A DNA stretch of 64,000 nucleotides from Paenibacillus antarcticus (GTDB lineage: Bacteria > Bacillota > Bacilli > Paenibacillales > Paenibacillaceae), in assembly GCF_001637225.1 (NCBI RefSeq), contig NZ_LVJI01000014.1, positions 1-64,000 of the forward strand. The letters are read 5' to 3'. Positions 36,014 to 44,102 of this stretch are shown here, in pieces (the first letter of the stretch is position 1; every line of letters starts with the position of its first letter). The translations under genes were made by a program, and so were the position numbers. The notes under the pieces were generated by a model that was given only the letters and a program-made list of their open reading frames with translations, had not been told where the DNA came from and did no database searches.

Positions 36014-36586
36014 TTAACAATCATTGAGTTGTTGTAGTAGTTGTTGCATTTTTTTTATGCCTTCGCATTGAGAGGCTATAATTGCATAAAGAATGGGTTT
36101 AAGAGATGGGCAGATATTGAAATGAAGTACGTTGTTTGACATTCGTACAGCACCCTCATGATGAGGAATCATCTCTCTCACAAAATTCGCATTTATACCA
36201 TTTGTAACAGGAGCTGAACCCATTTGATTAAACATCATTTCAGTTATTTTCTTAAATCTATTCATATATTGAAATCGTTCATAATCTGCATTTACAAGTA
36301 GGCTACACTTATACTGTATGGCTTCCATATTCGAGATACTTTTTGTCTGTTCTGAAATAATATTCGAAGCGATTGTTTGTAGTTCAAGGTTTGTTGTAAA
36401 CCGAAGTAGATTCCTAGACATTTCAATTGCTGCTAGGTGGTGTGGGATCATTTGATTAATAAAGTTGTCTGAAATGCTATTGGTGAGGGGTACACTTGTC
36501 ATATCTCTAATCATGGTATTGAGAATCTTGTAGTAAGAATCAAGATAAGCTTTCGTCACATTACTTAGTTTGAATTTACGCTCCAT
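36014..36586 (-). CDS. Tandem DUF305 protein
   Basis: The 190-residue protein contains two DUF305 helical units in tandem: the first with NFINQMIPHHLAAIEMSRN (about 40-60) and the second with NFVREMIPHHEGAVRMSNN (about 133-153). Each has the MxPHHxxAxxMs metal-binding pattern typical of DUF305 (ferritin-like, often copper-linked). There is no signal peptide or membrane anchor, whereas many DUF305 proteins are exported. AAGGAG is 10 nt before ATG 36586. The gene looks monocistronic. The function is unknown; metal binding is inferred from the His pairs. Confidence 0.85.
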   Translation of the reverse strand: MERKFKLSNVTKAYLDSYYKILNTMIRDMTSVPLTNSISDNFINQMIPHHLAAIEMSRNLLRFTTNLELQTIASNIISEQTKSISNMEAIQYKCSLLVNADYERFQYMNRFKKITEMMFNQMGSAPVTNGINANFVREMIPHHEGAVRMSNNVLHFNICPSLKPILYAIIASQCEGIKKMQQLLQQLNDC

Positions 36587-36746
36587 AGGCTCAACACTCC
36601 TTTTTGGATAGTGTATGTGCAGCGGTAGTGTGCTGTGTCTTTGAAGTTATTGACTATATTGATCTTTTCGTTCTGCTTCACTTTCTTTTTAATTTCTAAA
36701 TCATTCAAAATAGGGACAGTATCATCTTAAGTTTATTCTCCTGAGT

Positions 36747-36866
36747 TCATTTCTTCTGCAGATCCTGCTTCATCCAGAGCTTTACAACCATCTCAACGAA
36801 TTCTGCCCGACTTATTTTGACGGTTGGATCAAATTGTGAATGATTGGTAACTGTACGAAAGAAATC
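36747..36866 (-). pseudogene. Remnant of an SLH-domain gene (last repeat only)
   Basis: On the minus strand a frame reads FDPTVKISRAEFVEMVV followed by KLWMKQDLQKK and TGA. This is the end of an SLH repeat (FxPxxxITRAEFxxMxVK). No start codon, signal or further SLH sequence remains upstream, where the CPBP gene's terminator begins. It is a fragment of a lost surface protein gene. Confidence 0.6.
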
Positions 36867-36900
36867 AAAAAAAGCCACTGACCATATCGTCAGTGACTAG
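36867..36900 (-). terminator. Terminator of the CPBP protease gene
   Basis: CACTGAC (36877-36883) pairs with GTCAGTG (36890-36896) and is followed on the minus strand by a T-run (A36867-36874). It lies about 75 nt after the CPBP stop. Confidence 0.85.
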
Positions 36901-36974
36901 TTATTTTTATGATTTGCAGTCCATTCTACTAAGATCTCAGGTCGGACTGCTGCTTGTTCAAACACTAAGTTCGA

Positions 36975-37748
36975 TCAAACAGTTACTTGATTGGACTCAA
37001 TTAGCAACTTTTTCCTACGAATTAACATAACAACCAAGTAACATCCATAAATCAAATAAATAATATTCAATATAGAAACAGCCATTATTTCTTTGTCTTC
37101 AATAACACTGCTCGTCATTTGAGCAAGCGCATCAAACAAAAAATGAAATGCGATCAAAGGAATAATATTGTTTGTCATTTCTATTAGTAAAGCAAGAATA
37201 AAACCGATCAAAAGCGCATTGATAACTTGTAATGACGTAGATACAAGATCCTTTCCACTAAGCGCGTTAGCCATATGTAGAATACCAAAGAAAAATGAAG
37301 AAAAAACGATATAAAAAACAGGTCCTTTAAACTGAAGTCTTTCTCTAATGATTCCCCTAAAAATCGTTTCCTCCGTATAACCGACAAGTAAAGAAAAAAC
37401 AATTATTAGTACAATCTTAGTTACAGTTAGTTCTAAGTTGAAACCACCCATGATCGGTTGAACAAGCGCAATGATAAGTAACGGAATATAATAGAGCGCT
37501 ACCTTTTCTTTGCGGATATGCAGCTTATTGAAACCAAATATGCTCAACGAACGATCCCTTTTTCTCATGTACAACGTAACAATCCCTGCCATTACCAAAA
37601 ATGCACAAGCTTGGGCTGTCATGATGCCTGTGTCCTCAAATTTCGCTATTGATGCGACAGTCGATGCCACTGCAACCAATAAAGTTAGCACAATCCCCAG
37701 CATAATTGAAAATAATATTGGATGTCCTTTGGCTACATTTTCTTTCAT
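36975..37748 (-). CDS. CPBP-family intramembrane glutamic endopeptidase (CAAX/Abi)
   Basis: From ATG 37748 the protein has 257 residues with about seven to eight hydrophobic helices. The three CPBP motifs are present: EETIFRG (motif 1), FFFGILHMAN (motif 2, with His) and AFHFLFDAL (motif 3). It should be an active membrane protease or related enzyme; family members process prenylated proteins or give bacteriocin immunity, and the substrate here is unknown. GAGGAG is 8 nt before the chosen ATG; nine additional codons in frame have no site. A decayed CPBP fragment also exists at 41917-42096. Confidence 0.88.
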   Translation of the reverse strand: MKENVAKGHPILFSIMLGIVLTLLVAVASTVASIAKFEDTGIMTAQACAFLVMAGIVTLYMRKRDRSLSIFGFNKLHIRKEKVALYYIPLLIIALVQPIMGGFNLELTVTKIVLIIVFSLLVGYTEETIFRGIIRERLQFKGPVFYIVFSSFFFGILHMANALSGKDLVSTSLQVINALLIGFILALLIEMTNNIIPLIAFHFLFDALAQMTSSVIEDKEIMAVSILNIIYLIYGCYLVVMLIRRKKLLIESNQVTV

Positions 37749-37843
37749 CCATTTCTCTCCTCTAATAAACTGCACATTTTGTTTTCTTGAGATATTCTAC
37801 CTAAAGATTGGAAATTTCTCAACCTATTTTGAATAGGTATTAT

Positions 37844-38160
37844 TCACTTGACAAGTTTCAAACCAATTGCCTCACCTAATACCATTTCTAATATCGCGCC
37901 ACCAGATTCACCTATTCCTGTCCAGATTTGTAACTTAATTTCAAACCTATGACACCTGCTAATAGAAGTAAAATCAAAAGATTTCAGGAAGAATCGTTCC
38001 GACTGTACCCGTGCCTACTAACACTGCATTATACAGTGCCCACCACCGGAAGCTTTCGTCCAGCCCTAATCATTAAATAGAAGCTGATAATGATACAGAA
38101 TACCGTCCCTATCCACGTCCAAATATCACTTGCATGTTTTTATCCAATCACACAAAAAAC
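37844..38160 (-). pseudogene. Remnant of paired small multidrug resistance (SMR) transporters
   Basis: Minus-strand fragments match two successive paired-SMR (YkkC/YkkD type) proteins. The first part reads SDIWTWIGTVFCIIISFYL and MIRAGRKLP; after a frameshift it continues NAVLVGTGTVGTILPEIF, then a stop. Pieces of the last helix and, adjacent, a second-copy tail follow: IWTGIGESGGAILEMV and IGLKLVK then TGA. Stops and frameshifts exclude function. SMR pairs export cationic drugs, or guanidinium in the Gdx branch. The DUF1989 gene next door is on the opposite strand. Confidence 0.65.
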
Positions 38161-38342
38161 TTCAAAAATATCCTTCCTATACGATCTCGATCTTTGACGA
38201 CTATTAATGTCATCGACAATGATACACCTAATACCTTCGTGAGAGTCACTCTGTATTGAAATAATACCTTCACATTACTTTTTATCCCAAGTGGCATACT
38301 AACCCTCAGATGAATTTAAAATCACACCACAGGAGGATAATA

Positions 38343-38933
38343 ATGAGGAAACAAGAATGGCTTATTCCCGCATCTCAGGGACTTGGCTTCAAGTTGAACA
38401 AAGGTCAGATTGTCCGTGTAACCGATGTCGAAGGTGAGCAGGTAGCCGATTTCGCTGCCTATAGCGCAAGCAACCCGAATGAGCGAATTGACCCTAGCGT
38501 AACGATGGACGCTTTGCATAAGATGAATGTAATGCCTGGAGATATTCTCTATTCTAATCAATATAATCCGCTACTTACCCTTGTTACAGATACTGTAGGA
38601 CGGCATGATTTCATTAATTCGGCCTGCCGCCCAGAGATGTATGAGTTCCTGTATAACAAAAAGGATCATGCAAGTTGCTATAACAACCTAAATGAGGCAC
38701 TTGCGGTATTCGGTCTATCTGCACCTGACCAACATTATCCTTTCAACCTATTTATGAATACGGTTATCGACCCATCTGGAAATATTAGCGTGGAAAGACC
38801 GCTCTCTAAAGCTGGTGATTATGTTGAACTACGTGCAGAAATAGATCTGATCATCGCCATATCCGCTTGCCCTTGTTCAGAAAGTGTCTGCAACGGTGAC
38901 AAATGTACACCAATCGCTGTGAGAATAATGTAA
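38343..38933 (+). CDS. DUF1989 urea carboxylase-associated family protein
   Basis: From ATG 38343 the protein has 196 residues; AGGAGG lies 8 nt upstream. It matches DUF1989 (urea carboxylase-associated): LNKGQIVRVTDVEGEQVADF, the metal or cofactor-type segment YSNQYNPLLTLVTDTVGRHD, and the C-terminal ISACPCSESVCNG Cys cluster. Members of this family are linked with urea/guanidine carboxylase, and some act as carboxyguanidine deiminases, but no carboxylase gene is present here. It is the first of three genes (DUF1989, LysE, YcgG), a grouping resembling the ycg region of B. subtilis. No guanidine riboswitch could be recognised upstream. Confidence 0.85.
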   Translation: MRKQEWLIPASQGLGFKLNKGQIVRVTDVEGEQVADFAAYSASNPNERIDPSVTMDALHKMNVMPGDILYSNQYNPLLTLVTDTVGRHDFINSACRPEMYEFLYNKKDHASCYNNLNEALAVFGLSAPDQHYPFNLFMNTVIDPSGNISVERPLSKAGDYVELRAEIDLIIAISACPCSESVCNGDKCTPIAVRIM

Positions 38934-39008
38934 CCTCTTCTATTAAACACTCTCCTTGAATACATTGACTTGTACAACATTTATTCTATGTTTAAGGAGC
39001 GTTGTCCA

Positions 39009-39635
39009 ATGAATGCTTTCTTCACCTATATGGTACTTGGTATTTCGTTATCAGCACCCATTGGTCCAATCAATGCGGCCCAACTAGATCGAGGGGCACG
39101 AATGGGCTTTACTCATGCATGGCTCCTGGGTCTTGGCGCTATGTGCGCAGATTTCATTTACATGTTGCTTATCTACTTCGGTCTAGCGCACTTCCTAAAT
39201 ACGCCATTTATGAAAACCTTCCTGTGGACATTTGGTAGCTTTATTCTTCTCTATATTGGAATAGAAACACTGAAAAATATTAATGCCACACCCGAAATTT
39301 CCACACGTAGTAGCCAAACCGGAATGAACTCATTTCGCTCCGGTTTTCTAATGGCACTGATGAATCCACTTAATATTCTATTCTGGCTTGGTATTTATGG
39401 TTCAATCCTTGCGAATAGTGTTCAGAATCAGGGTCTCTCCCTTGTCCTATGGCATAGCATGGGTATCTTTGCTGGCATACTACTTTGGGATGTAGTCATG
39501 GCATTGATGGCAAGCTCATTTCACCGTTTCGCAGGTCCTTCCACTCTGCGTATCATTTCAGTCGTTTCTGGACTTTCCTTACTAGGTTTTGGCCTTTATT
39601 TTGGTTATCATGCATTTGTGCAATTGTTTGGATAA
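39009..39635 (+). CDS. LysE family translocator (amino-acid exporter)
   Basis: From ATG 39009 the protein has 208 residues with six hydrophobic helices and the LysE/RhtB hallmarks: LGISLSAPIGPINAAQLDRG near the N-terminus, LLYIGIETLKNI at the end of helix 3, and GFLMALMNPLNILFWLGIY in the middle. It should export an amino acid or derivative across the cytoplasmic membrane. AAGGAG is 9 nt before the ATG; 13 extra in-frame codons upstream are not needed. It follows the DUF1989 gene by 75 bp and precedes the ycgG-like gene. The substrate is not known. Confidence 0.88.
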   Translation: MNAFFTYMVLGISLSAPIGPINAAQLDRGARMGFTHAWLLGLGAMCADFIYMLLIYFGLAHFLNTPFMKTFLWTFGSFILLYIGIETLKNINATPEISTRSSQTGMNSFRSGFLMALMNPLNILFWLGIYGSILANSVQNQGLSLVLWHSMGIFAGILLWDVVMALMASSFHRFAGPSTLRIISVVSGLSLLGFGLYFGYHAFVQLFG

Positions 39636-39764
39636 TAGACGCATACGGAATCAGAATTTACGTGTCTTTATACAATACATTGGATATACTCTCGTCTAGG
39701 CATTCACCCATCCTTTTACCCTCGCATAGTATGTTTTGTACTTAACGAGGAGGGTTTAATTGAG

Positions 39765-40538
39765 ATGGCCCATTTGAATACTAAAGTATGGCTGGAAGCA
39801 CATACGGTTGAACTACCCGATTGGCAGCAGGATGCGTTTAGCCAGTTCACGTCTATGATTGCTGAACCTAGTGGTTCGTACCCCTGTATCCCCGGACGTC
39901 AGGGATTTCTGTCTAATCATCTACGATTCGGTTTCGCAGCAGATCCGAGAAGTGATCAAGCGATTACGGAAGTTGCCCAATTACTTCAGGAATATGGTAA
40001 TTGCTCACGAGATACAGGTAAATACGCTTCGCTTGTTATTTTCTTTGAGTCCCCCAAGGACCTATCCGAAGACTTCTCTATTGAAGAATATGAACAAATA
40101 TTCTGGTCCGTCTTAACTAGAGTAACCGCAGCCGATACGACGCCCTGGCCAGATCAAATACCCACTGACCCTTCTCACCATTCATGGGAATTCTGTTTCG
40201 ATGGGCATCCTTATTTCGCGTTCTGCGCAACCCCAGCACATGTGCTTCGGAGAAGCCGTCACACACCCTATTTTGTCATCGCATTTCAGCCTCGCTGGGT
40301 ATTTGATGAAATCAATGATTCAACAGTAATGGGCCGGAATATGAAGAAGCTGATACGCAACAAGTTGGTCGAATACGATAATATCCCAGCACATCCATCT
40401 TTGAAATGGTATGGGCAAGAAGACAATCTGGAGTGGAGACAGTATTTTCTACGAGATGATGAGAGTGTTCCATCCAAATGCCCGTATACGTATATGAAGA
40501 ACAAAGCCAAGTCACTAAAGCTGATATTTCACAAGTAA
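39765..40538 (+). CDS. ycgG: YqcI/YcgG family protein
   Basis: The 257-residue cytoplasmic protein matches YqcI/YcgG: FTSMIAEPSGSYPCIPGRQG, LRFGFAADPRSD, a YEQIFWSVLTRVTAAD helix, SWEFCFDGHPYFAFCATPAH, and FVIAFQPRWVFDEI. The family is found in Bacillus beside a LysE exporter (ycgF), as here. Its chemistry is unknown; a haem- or iron-dependent oxidase fold has been suspected for relatives, but I see no diagnostic motif here. ACGAGGAGGG is about 15 nt before ATG 39765. A hairpin follows the stop. Confidence 0.82.
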   Translation: MAHLNTKVWLEAHTVELPDWQQDAFSQFTSMIAEPSGSYPCIPGRQGFLSNHLRFGFAADPRSDQAITEVAQLLQEYGNCSRDTGKYASLVIFFESPKDLSEDFSIEEYEQIFWSVLTRVTAADTTPWPDQIPTDPSHHSWEFCFDGHPYFAFCATPAHVLRRSRHTPYFVIAFQPRWVFDEINDSTVMGRNMKKLIRNKLVEYDNIPAHPSLKWYGQEDNLEWRQYFLRDDESVPSKCPYTYMKNKAKSLKLIFHK

Positions 40539-40543
40539 AACTA

Positions 40544-40584
40544 GAGGCATCTTTTACACACTCTATTTGTGTGTGAGATGCCTC
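40544..40584 (+). terminator. Hairpin after the ycgG-like gene
   Basis: GAGGCATCT (40544-40552) pairs with AGATGCCTC (40576-40584), with an inner ACACAC...GTGTGT stem. No strong T-run follows, so it may be a stabilising 3' hairpin or a weak terminator. Confidence 0.65.
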
Positions 40585-40726
40585 ATTCGTATACAGTATA
40601 CATTTCAACAGGATAGCATGATGATTTCTAACCACATGTGGACGTGATAAAACATACCTAATTTGACTTGTATACAAAACAAGTAAGTGATAGTACCTAT
40701 ATTCATAGGCGCCCGTTTATAGCTAA

Positions 40727-41191
40727 CTAACTAGGATTTATTTGTCTATATTGATTCCAACTTGCCACAAGGTGTCCAATCGAGAACAACACCGCGGGTA
40801 TAAGGAATATCAACGATTCAAGCCACACTCCCATCATGATAAAATACAATGCAGGAAATACCGCCATGGGAACCGGGATAAATCCTAGTGGCTTAAACAA
40901 TTGATCATACGCTCTGCCTTTTATATAGAAGCGAATCCAACAGCTATAGTAAAGTACAATGCATACACCCAATAGAACAACTATAAAGTTCATATTTTGT
41001 TCTGCAATTGTGATACCAAATACTATAGGAAGAGTTAAGCAGGTGAAACGCCCTACCTGTTCTAATACCGTTATGAATATATGTGTATTTCGTAAATTCG
41101 ATGGAACATGCTTTGGCGGAAGAAATGCAAATATGATGTTGGGTAGTAAAATTAGTACTATCGCAAATATTCCTACTATATGAACTCCCAT
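40727..41191 (-). CDS. Five-helix membrane protein of unknown function
   Basis: The 154-residue protein has five hydrophobic stretches (about 4-24, 41-60, 67-86, 104-125 and 128-146) and little outside the membrane except a short RNTHIFITVLEQ loop. I do not recognise a family. GAGGAG about 12 nt before ATG 41191 supports translation. The downstream GNAT gene has the same orientation but lies upstream of this gene by 55 nt, so the two may form an operon with the acetyltransferase first. Confidence 0.65.
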   Translation of the reverse strand: MGVHIVGIFAIVLILLPNIIFAFLPPKHVPSNLRNTHIFITVLEQVGRFTCLTLPIVFGITIAEQNMNFIVVLLGVCIVLYYSCWIRFYIKGRAYDQLFKPLGFIPVPMAVFPALYFIMMGVWLESLIFLIPAVLFSIGHLVASWNQYRQINPS

Positions 41192-41246
41192 CTACATTGC
41201 AACTCCTCATCCTACCAGCGTATTATTGACATCCCATGTTACTTGT

Positions 41247-41762
41247 TCAACCGCCTTTACTACTTTTATAATAATAAATCGTAGCATCTAATTCACCACT
41301 TGCAGATTTCGCATAGTTGGGAATCCGTCCGGCTTGAGTATACCCTACTGAGGTGTATAGGAGATTGGAAGGATCGCCTTCTCTAGTATCGAGAACTAAT
41401 AATGATCTCCCCTCTAGCTTGGCTCTTTCATCAACCGTTTGCATAAGTGCACGACCGATGCCATTACGTCGATAATTAGGATGTGTCATTAATTTTGCAA
41501 TTTCGGCTCTATGACTACCGTTTCTCTTCGTACACAATTGCAGTTGTACAGTGCCCACGATGACTTTGTTAATTGTTGCAACAAAAAGTATGACTCCAGG
41601 TTCTAATACATTTCCCCAATAGTGTTCAGCTTCCTCACGATTTACCGGGGGTAAGAACCCTATCGATGCACCATCTTCTACGACTTTCATTAATATTTCC
41701 GATAGCTCATCCATATGATTACCAAGGGTATGTAATTCTTCTATTTCCACTTGATTAGCCAT
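41247..41762 (-). CDS. GNAT family N-acetyltransferase
   Basis: The 171-residue protein has the GNAT core: FVATINKVIVGTVQLQL (strand 4), AEIAKLMTHPNYRRNGIGRA (motif A, with the R-x-x-G-x-G/A acetyl-CoA loop) and SLLVLDTREGDPSNLLYTSV with GYTQAGRIPNYA. It is a cytoplasmic enzyme of unknown acceptor. GGGAGGG is correctly placed before ATG 41762. It is probably co-transcribed with the following membrane protein gene. Confidence 0.9.
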   Translation of the reverse strand: MANQVEIEELHTLGNHMDELSEILMKVVEDGASIGFLPPVNREEAEHYWGNVLEPGVILFVATINKVIVGTVQLQLCTKRNGSHRAEIAKLMTHPNYRRNGIGRALMQTVDERAKLEGRSLLVLDTREGDPSNLLYTSVGYTQAGRIPNYAKSASGELDATIYYYKSSKGG

Positions 41763-41916
41763 AATTATCCCTCCCTAGAGAATGCTATTTCTTTTCAAAA
41801 TCTATCAACTTGCTCTTGTTCATTGAGTTTAAACATTCTTTGTTTAATTTTAATTCGATTTCACCTAACTCCATAGCTAAACTTAGGTCTACTCTAATTC
41901 CATAGTCTATATACAG

Positions 41917-42096
41917 TTAAACATTTACTATGATGGAAGCTACCGTGTTGGCACAACCATGAAGTACCCAACTTGAGATCATAGAACCCTCAGATTGTTT
42001 GTCATTAATCCAACCCATTAACCAACCCCAATCCCAAATAAAAGGGATCATCAAGAATAGGATTAGCTCATATGTATTTATATACCATATACTATG
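41917..42096 (-). pseudogene. Remnant of a second CPBP-family protease gene
   Basis: A minus-strand frame reads FIWDWGWLMGWINDKQSEGS, then MISSWVLHGCANTVASIIV, then TAA. This is the CPBP C-terminus (motif 3 HxxxN as HGCAN in SWxLHxxAN). Motifs 1 and 2 and the N-terminal helices are absent, and an in-frame stop lies at 42097-42099. No ribosome binding site is present. It is a gene remnant. Confidence 0.6.
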
Positions 42097-42099
42097 TTA

Positions 42100-42490
42100 T
42101 ATGAATGGTAATAAAAGTACAGTGACTTTTCATATCTATCTCTCTAAACTATATCGCTTCATATCCATGTAGATTGAATGCCAGTGTATGGCCGAACACA
42201 ACCATTTTCTCTGAGTTAGTTGCATATGTCATCCACTACACGCAAAAAAAAAGGCGAAAAAGCTGTAAATATCGCTCCTCCGCATACTTCAGATAACAAC
42301 ATAACATTAAACTATTTTCTCTTGTTACGGGTCATAACATTGAAAATAACCACGCCAACTACCACGAATCATATATTTGTAGGGAATTCCGATAGAAAGC
42401 TACGCCATGACAATAGCCCCGATAACGATAATAGAACCCAGCACAGCACCTACACCACCAACATAAGCAACAAAGGATCCGTAACCTTAT
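42100..42490. other. Intergenic region, no gene seen
   Basis: A 99-codon plus-strand frame (42220-42519) overlaps the aldo/keto reductase 3' end antisense and is rich in Thr/Asn/His low-complexity sequence; it is not convincing. A short minus-strand Gly/Val/Ile-rich stretch at about 42410-42480 lacks a start. Confidence 0.4.
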
Positions 42491-43429
42491 TTACTTCAGT
42501 ATATCTTCAATCTGAGTAATAATATCTTCTCTTAACTCAATACCAGAAGCATTAGCATTCTCTGTTACTTGCTCTGGGCGACTTGCACCGACTAGTGCGC
42601 TGGCTACATTGGAGTTACGTAGAATCCATGCGAGTGCGAGGTTTCCTACAGAGATCCCAAAGTCTCCAGCAATGACCTCTAGCTGCTTCACCTGGTTAAT
42701 TCTCTCTGCCGTGATGCCTTTACGTACCCATTCGATTTTGGCAGCACGGCTGTCAGTCGGAATATCGAAAGCGGATGTATACTTTCCTGTCAAAAGACCC
42801 TGTGCAAGCGGAGAGAATACGACCTGCCCGATGCCTGATCGTTCGCTGAGCGGCATAATTTCCTTCTCAATGTAACGATCAAACATATTGTATTTAGGCT
42901 GATTCACTACGATGCGGTCAAGCAAGTAACGGTCGGCAACACCCAATGCTTCTGCAATTTGGGAAGCCTGCCATTCACTCACGCCGACATATAACACTTT
43001 GCCTTGACGGATAAGGTCATCTATAGCGCGTAGCGTTTCATGTATGGGGGTCTCTGGATCATGTCGGTGACAGTAGAAAATATCTACATACTCATGGCCA
43101 AGCCGCATTAAGCTCGCATTCACCTGCTCTATCACATGCTTGCGTGATAATCCACGGTCGTTCGGACCTTCTCCCATCGGCCAGAACGCTTTGGTAGCCA
43201 ATACGTAAGACTCGCGTGGATATGCCTTCAGTGCCTTTCCTACCAGTTCCTCAGCTGCGCCCTTCTCATATACATTCGCTGTATCAAAGAAGTTAATCCC
43301 CAGATCATATGCCGTCTTAATGGCGTTCACAGCATGCTCACGTTCAACATACCCACCATATGTAAGCCAGCTTCCTAGACTGATTTCGCTAACCTTAAGC
43401 CCACTCCCACCTAATCTCCGGTACTTCAT
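42491..43429 (-). CDS. Aldo/keto reductase (Kv-beta/YhdN-like)
   Basis: The 312-residue NADPH-dependent reductase has the catalytic tetrad of the family: D49 and Y54 in FFDTANVYEKG, K80 in VLATKAFWP and H121 in YCHRHDPETP. The C-terminal NADP motif is VASALVGASRPEQVTEN. The Kv-beta/YhdN-like branch is indicated by MKYRRLGGSGLKVSEISLG and by VGVSEWQASQI. It is a cytoplasmic enzyme, probably reducing aldehydes; the substrate is unknown. AAGGAGG is 9 nt before the ATG. It is monocistronic. Confidence 0.93.
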   Translation of the reverse strand: MKYRRLGGSGLKVSEISLGSWLTYGGYVEREHAVNAIKTAYDLGINFFDTANVYEKGAAEELVGKALKAYPRESYVLATKAFWPMGEGPNDRGLSRKHVIEQVNASLMRLGHEYVDIFYCHRHDPETPIHETLRAIDDLIRQGKVLYVGVSEWQASQIAEALGVADRYLLDRIVVNQPKYNMFDRYIEKEIMPLSERSGIGQVVFSPLAQGLLTGKYTSAFDIPTDSRAAKIEWVRKGITAERINQVKQLEVIAGDFGISVGNLALAWILRNSNVASALVGASRPEQVTENANASGIELREDIITQIEDILK

Positions 43430-44102
43430 TTCATATTCCTCCTTGAGTTATAGAGTTTATAAATATGTCGATCTACCATGTGCATAAAGGAAAGTGCACC
43501 TCAATGGTACACCATGATTATCCGTCTGAATAGCCTTGTTTCACCAATGTTTCACGACACTCCGTGCAAGGAAATCGCGCCGATATGGTGCAAAATCCCC
43601 ATGAGAAGATATCATATAATATTTGCTCAAACATCACATGCCAAATAGCCTATACGTAAACAAGAACAGATCGTAAAAATGGCATTGGTATCCATCGTTT
43701 ACTCTCCTACTCTCATTGATATACATAAATTTGGTTTGCATTTACCATAAGTCCCACTCTTTTTTCAACATGATCTGACCATTGGGTTCGTGCATTCCTG
43801 TATCTCAACACTACATAATGCGAGTATATATCTCAAAATACATAGGCTTACTAGAATTTTCTATCTATTCTTCTAATATTTCTATCGATATGACAACTAA
43901 TTTATAGAATTGATTCCTTAGTCTCTCATAAAAGTTATCCAAGTGTCGTACAATCTTCATTAACGCCATTAACAATATTCACCATAACTATGATAGGAGA
44001 CGATACGCGAACCCACGTATTTACTCTTTAGACAAGAGCTTTAAGTTGCTAAACGCTCAGATCTGAACGAGTCCTATATCGCTAAATCAAAGGAGACCTA
44101 AT
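43430..44102. other. Intergenic region upstream of LPMO1, no clear gene
   Basis: A 673-bp stretch between divergent genes. A 38-codon minus-strand frame (43518-43634, ending FPCTECRETLVKQGYSDG) contains a CxxC motif and looks protein-like but has no ribosome binding site; it may be a remnant. An SD-like AGGAGA at 43995-44000 lies 103 nt before the LPMO1 ATG, in the leader. No cre site was found here. Confidence 0.4.

Noticed and set aside
35710..36024. 104-codon minus-strand frame after the AraC gene
   Set aside because: Overlaps the AraC 3' end and its terminator hairpin; part of its sequence is simply the translated hairpin. The middle (KMECESTGHEAYNLMWYI) is protein-like, but there is no start signal or family match.
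38131..38342. Possible guanidine (ykkC) riboswitch near the SMR remnant and DUF1989 gene
   Set aside because: I looked on both strands for the conserved ykkC/mini-ykkC elements and could not find a convincing match; a covariance-model search would be decisive.
42405..42485. Minus-strand Gly/Val/Ile-rich stretch resembling a small YjcZ-type peptide
   Set aside because: A stop codon lies immediately upstream and there is no start codon, so it cannot be a gene as it stands.
42220..42519. 99-codon plus-strand frame
   Set aside because: Thr/Asn/His low-complexity sequence, no ribosome binding site, and it runs antisense into the aldo/keto reductase gene.
43518..43634. 38-codon minus-strand frame with CxxC (FPCTECRETLVKQG)
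   Set aside because: No ribosome binding site or recognised family; kept only as a note in the intergenic entry.
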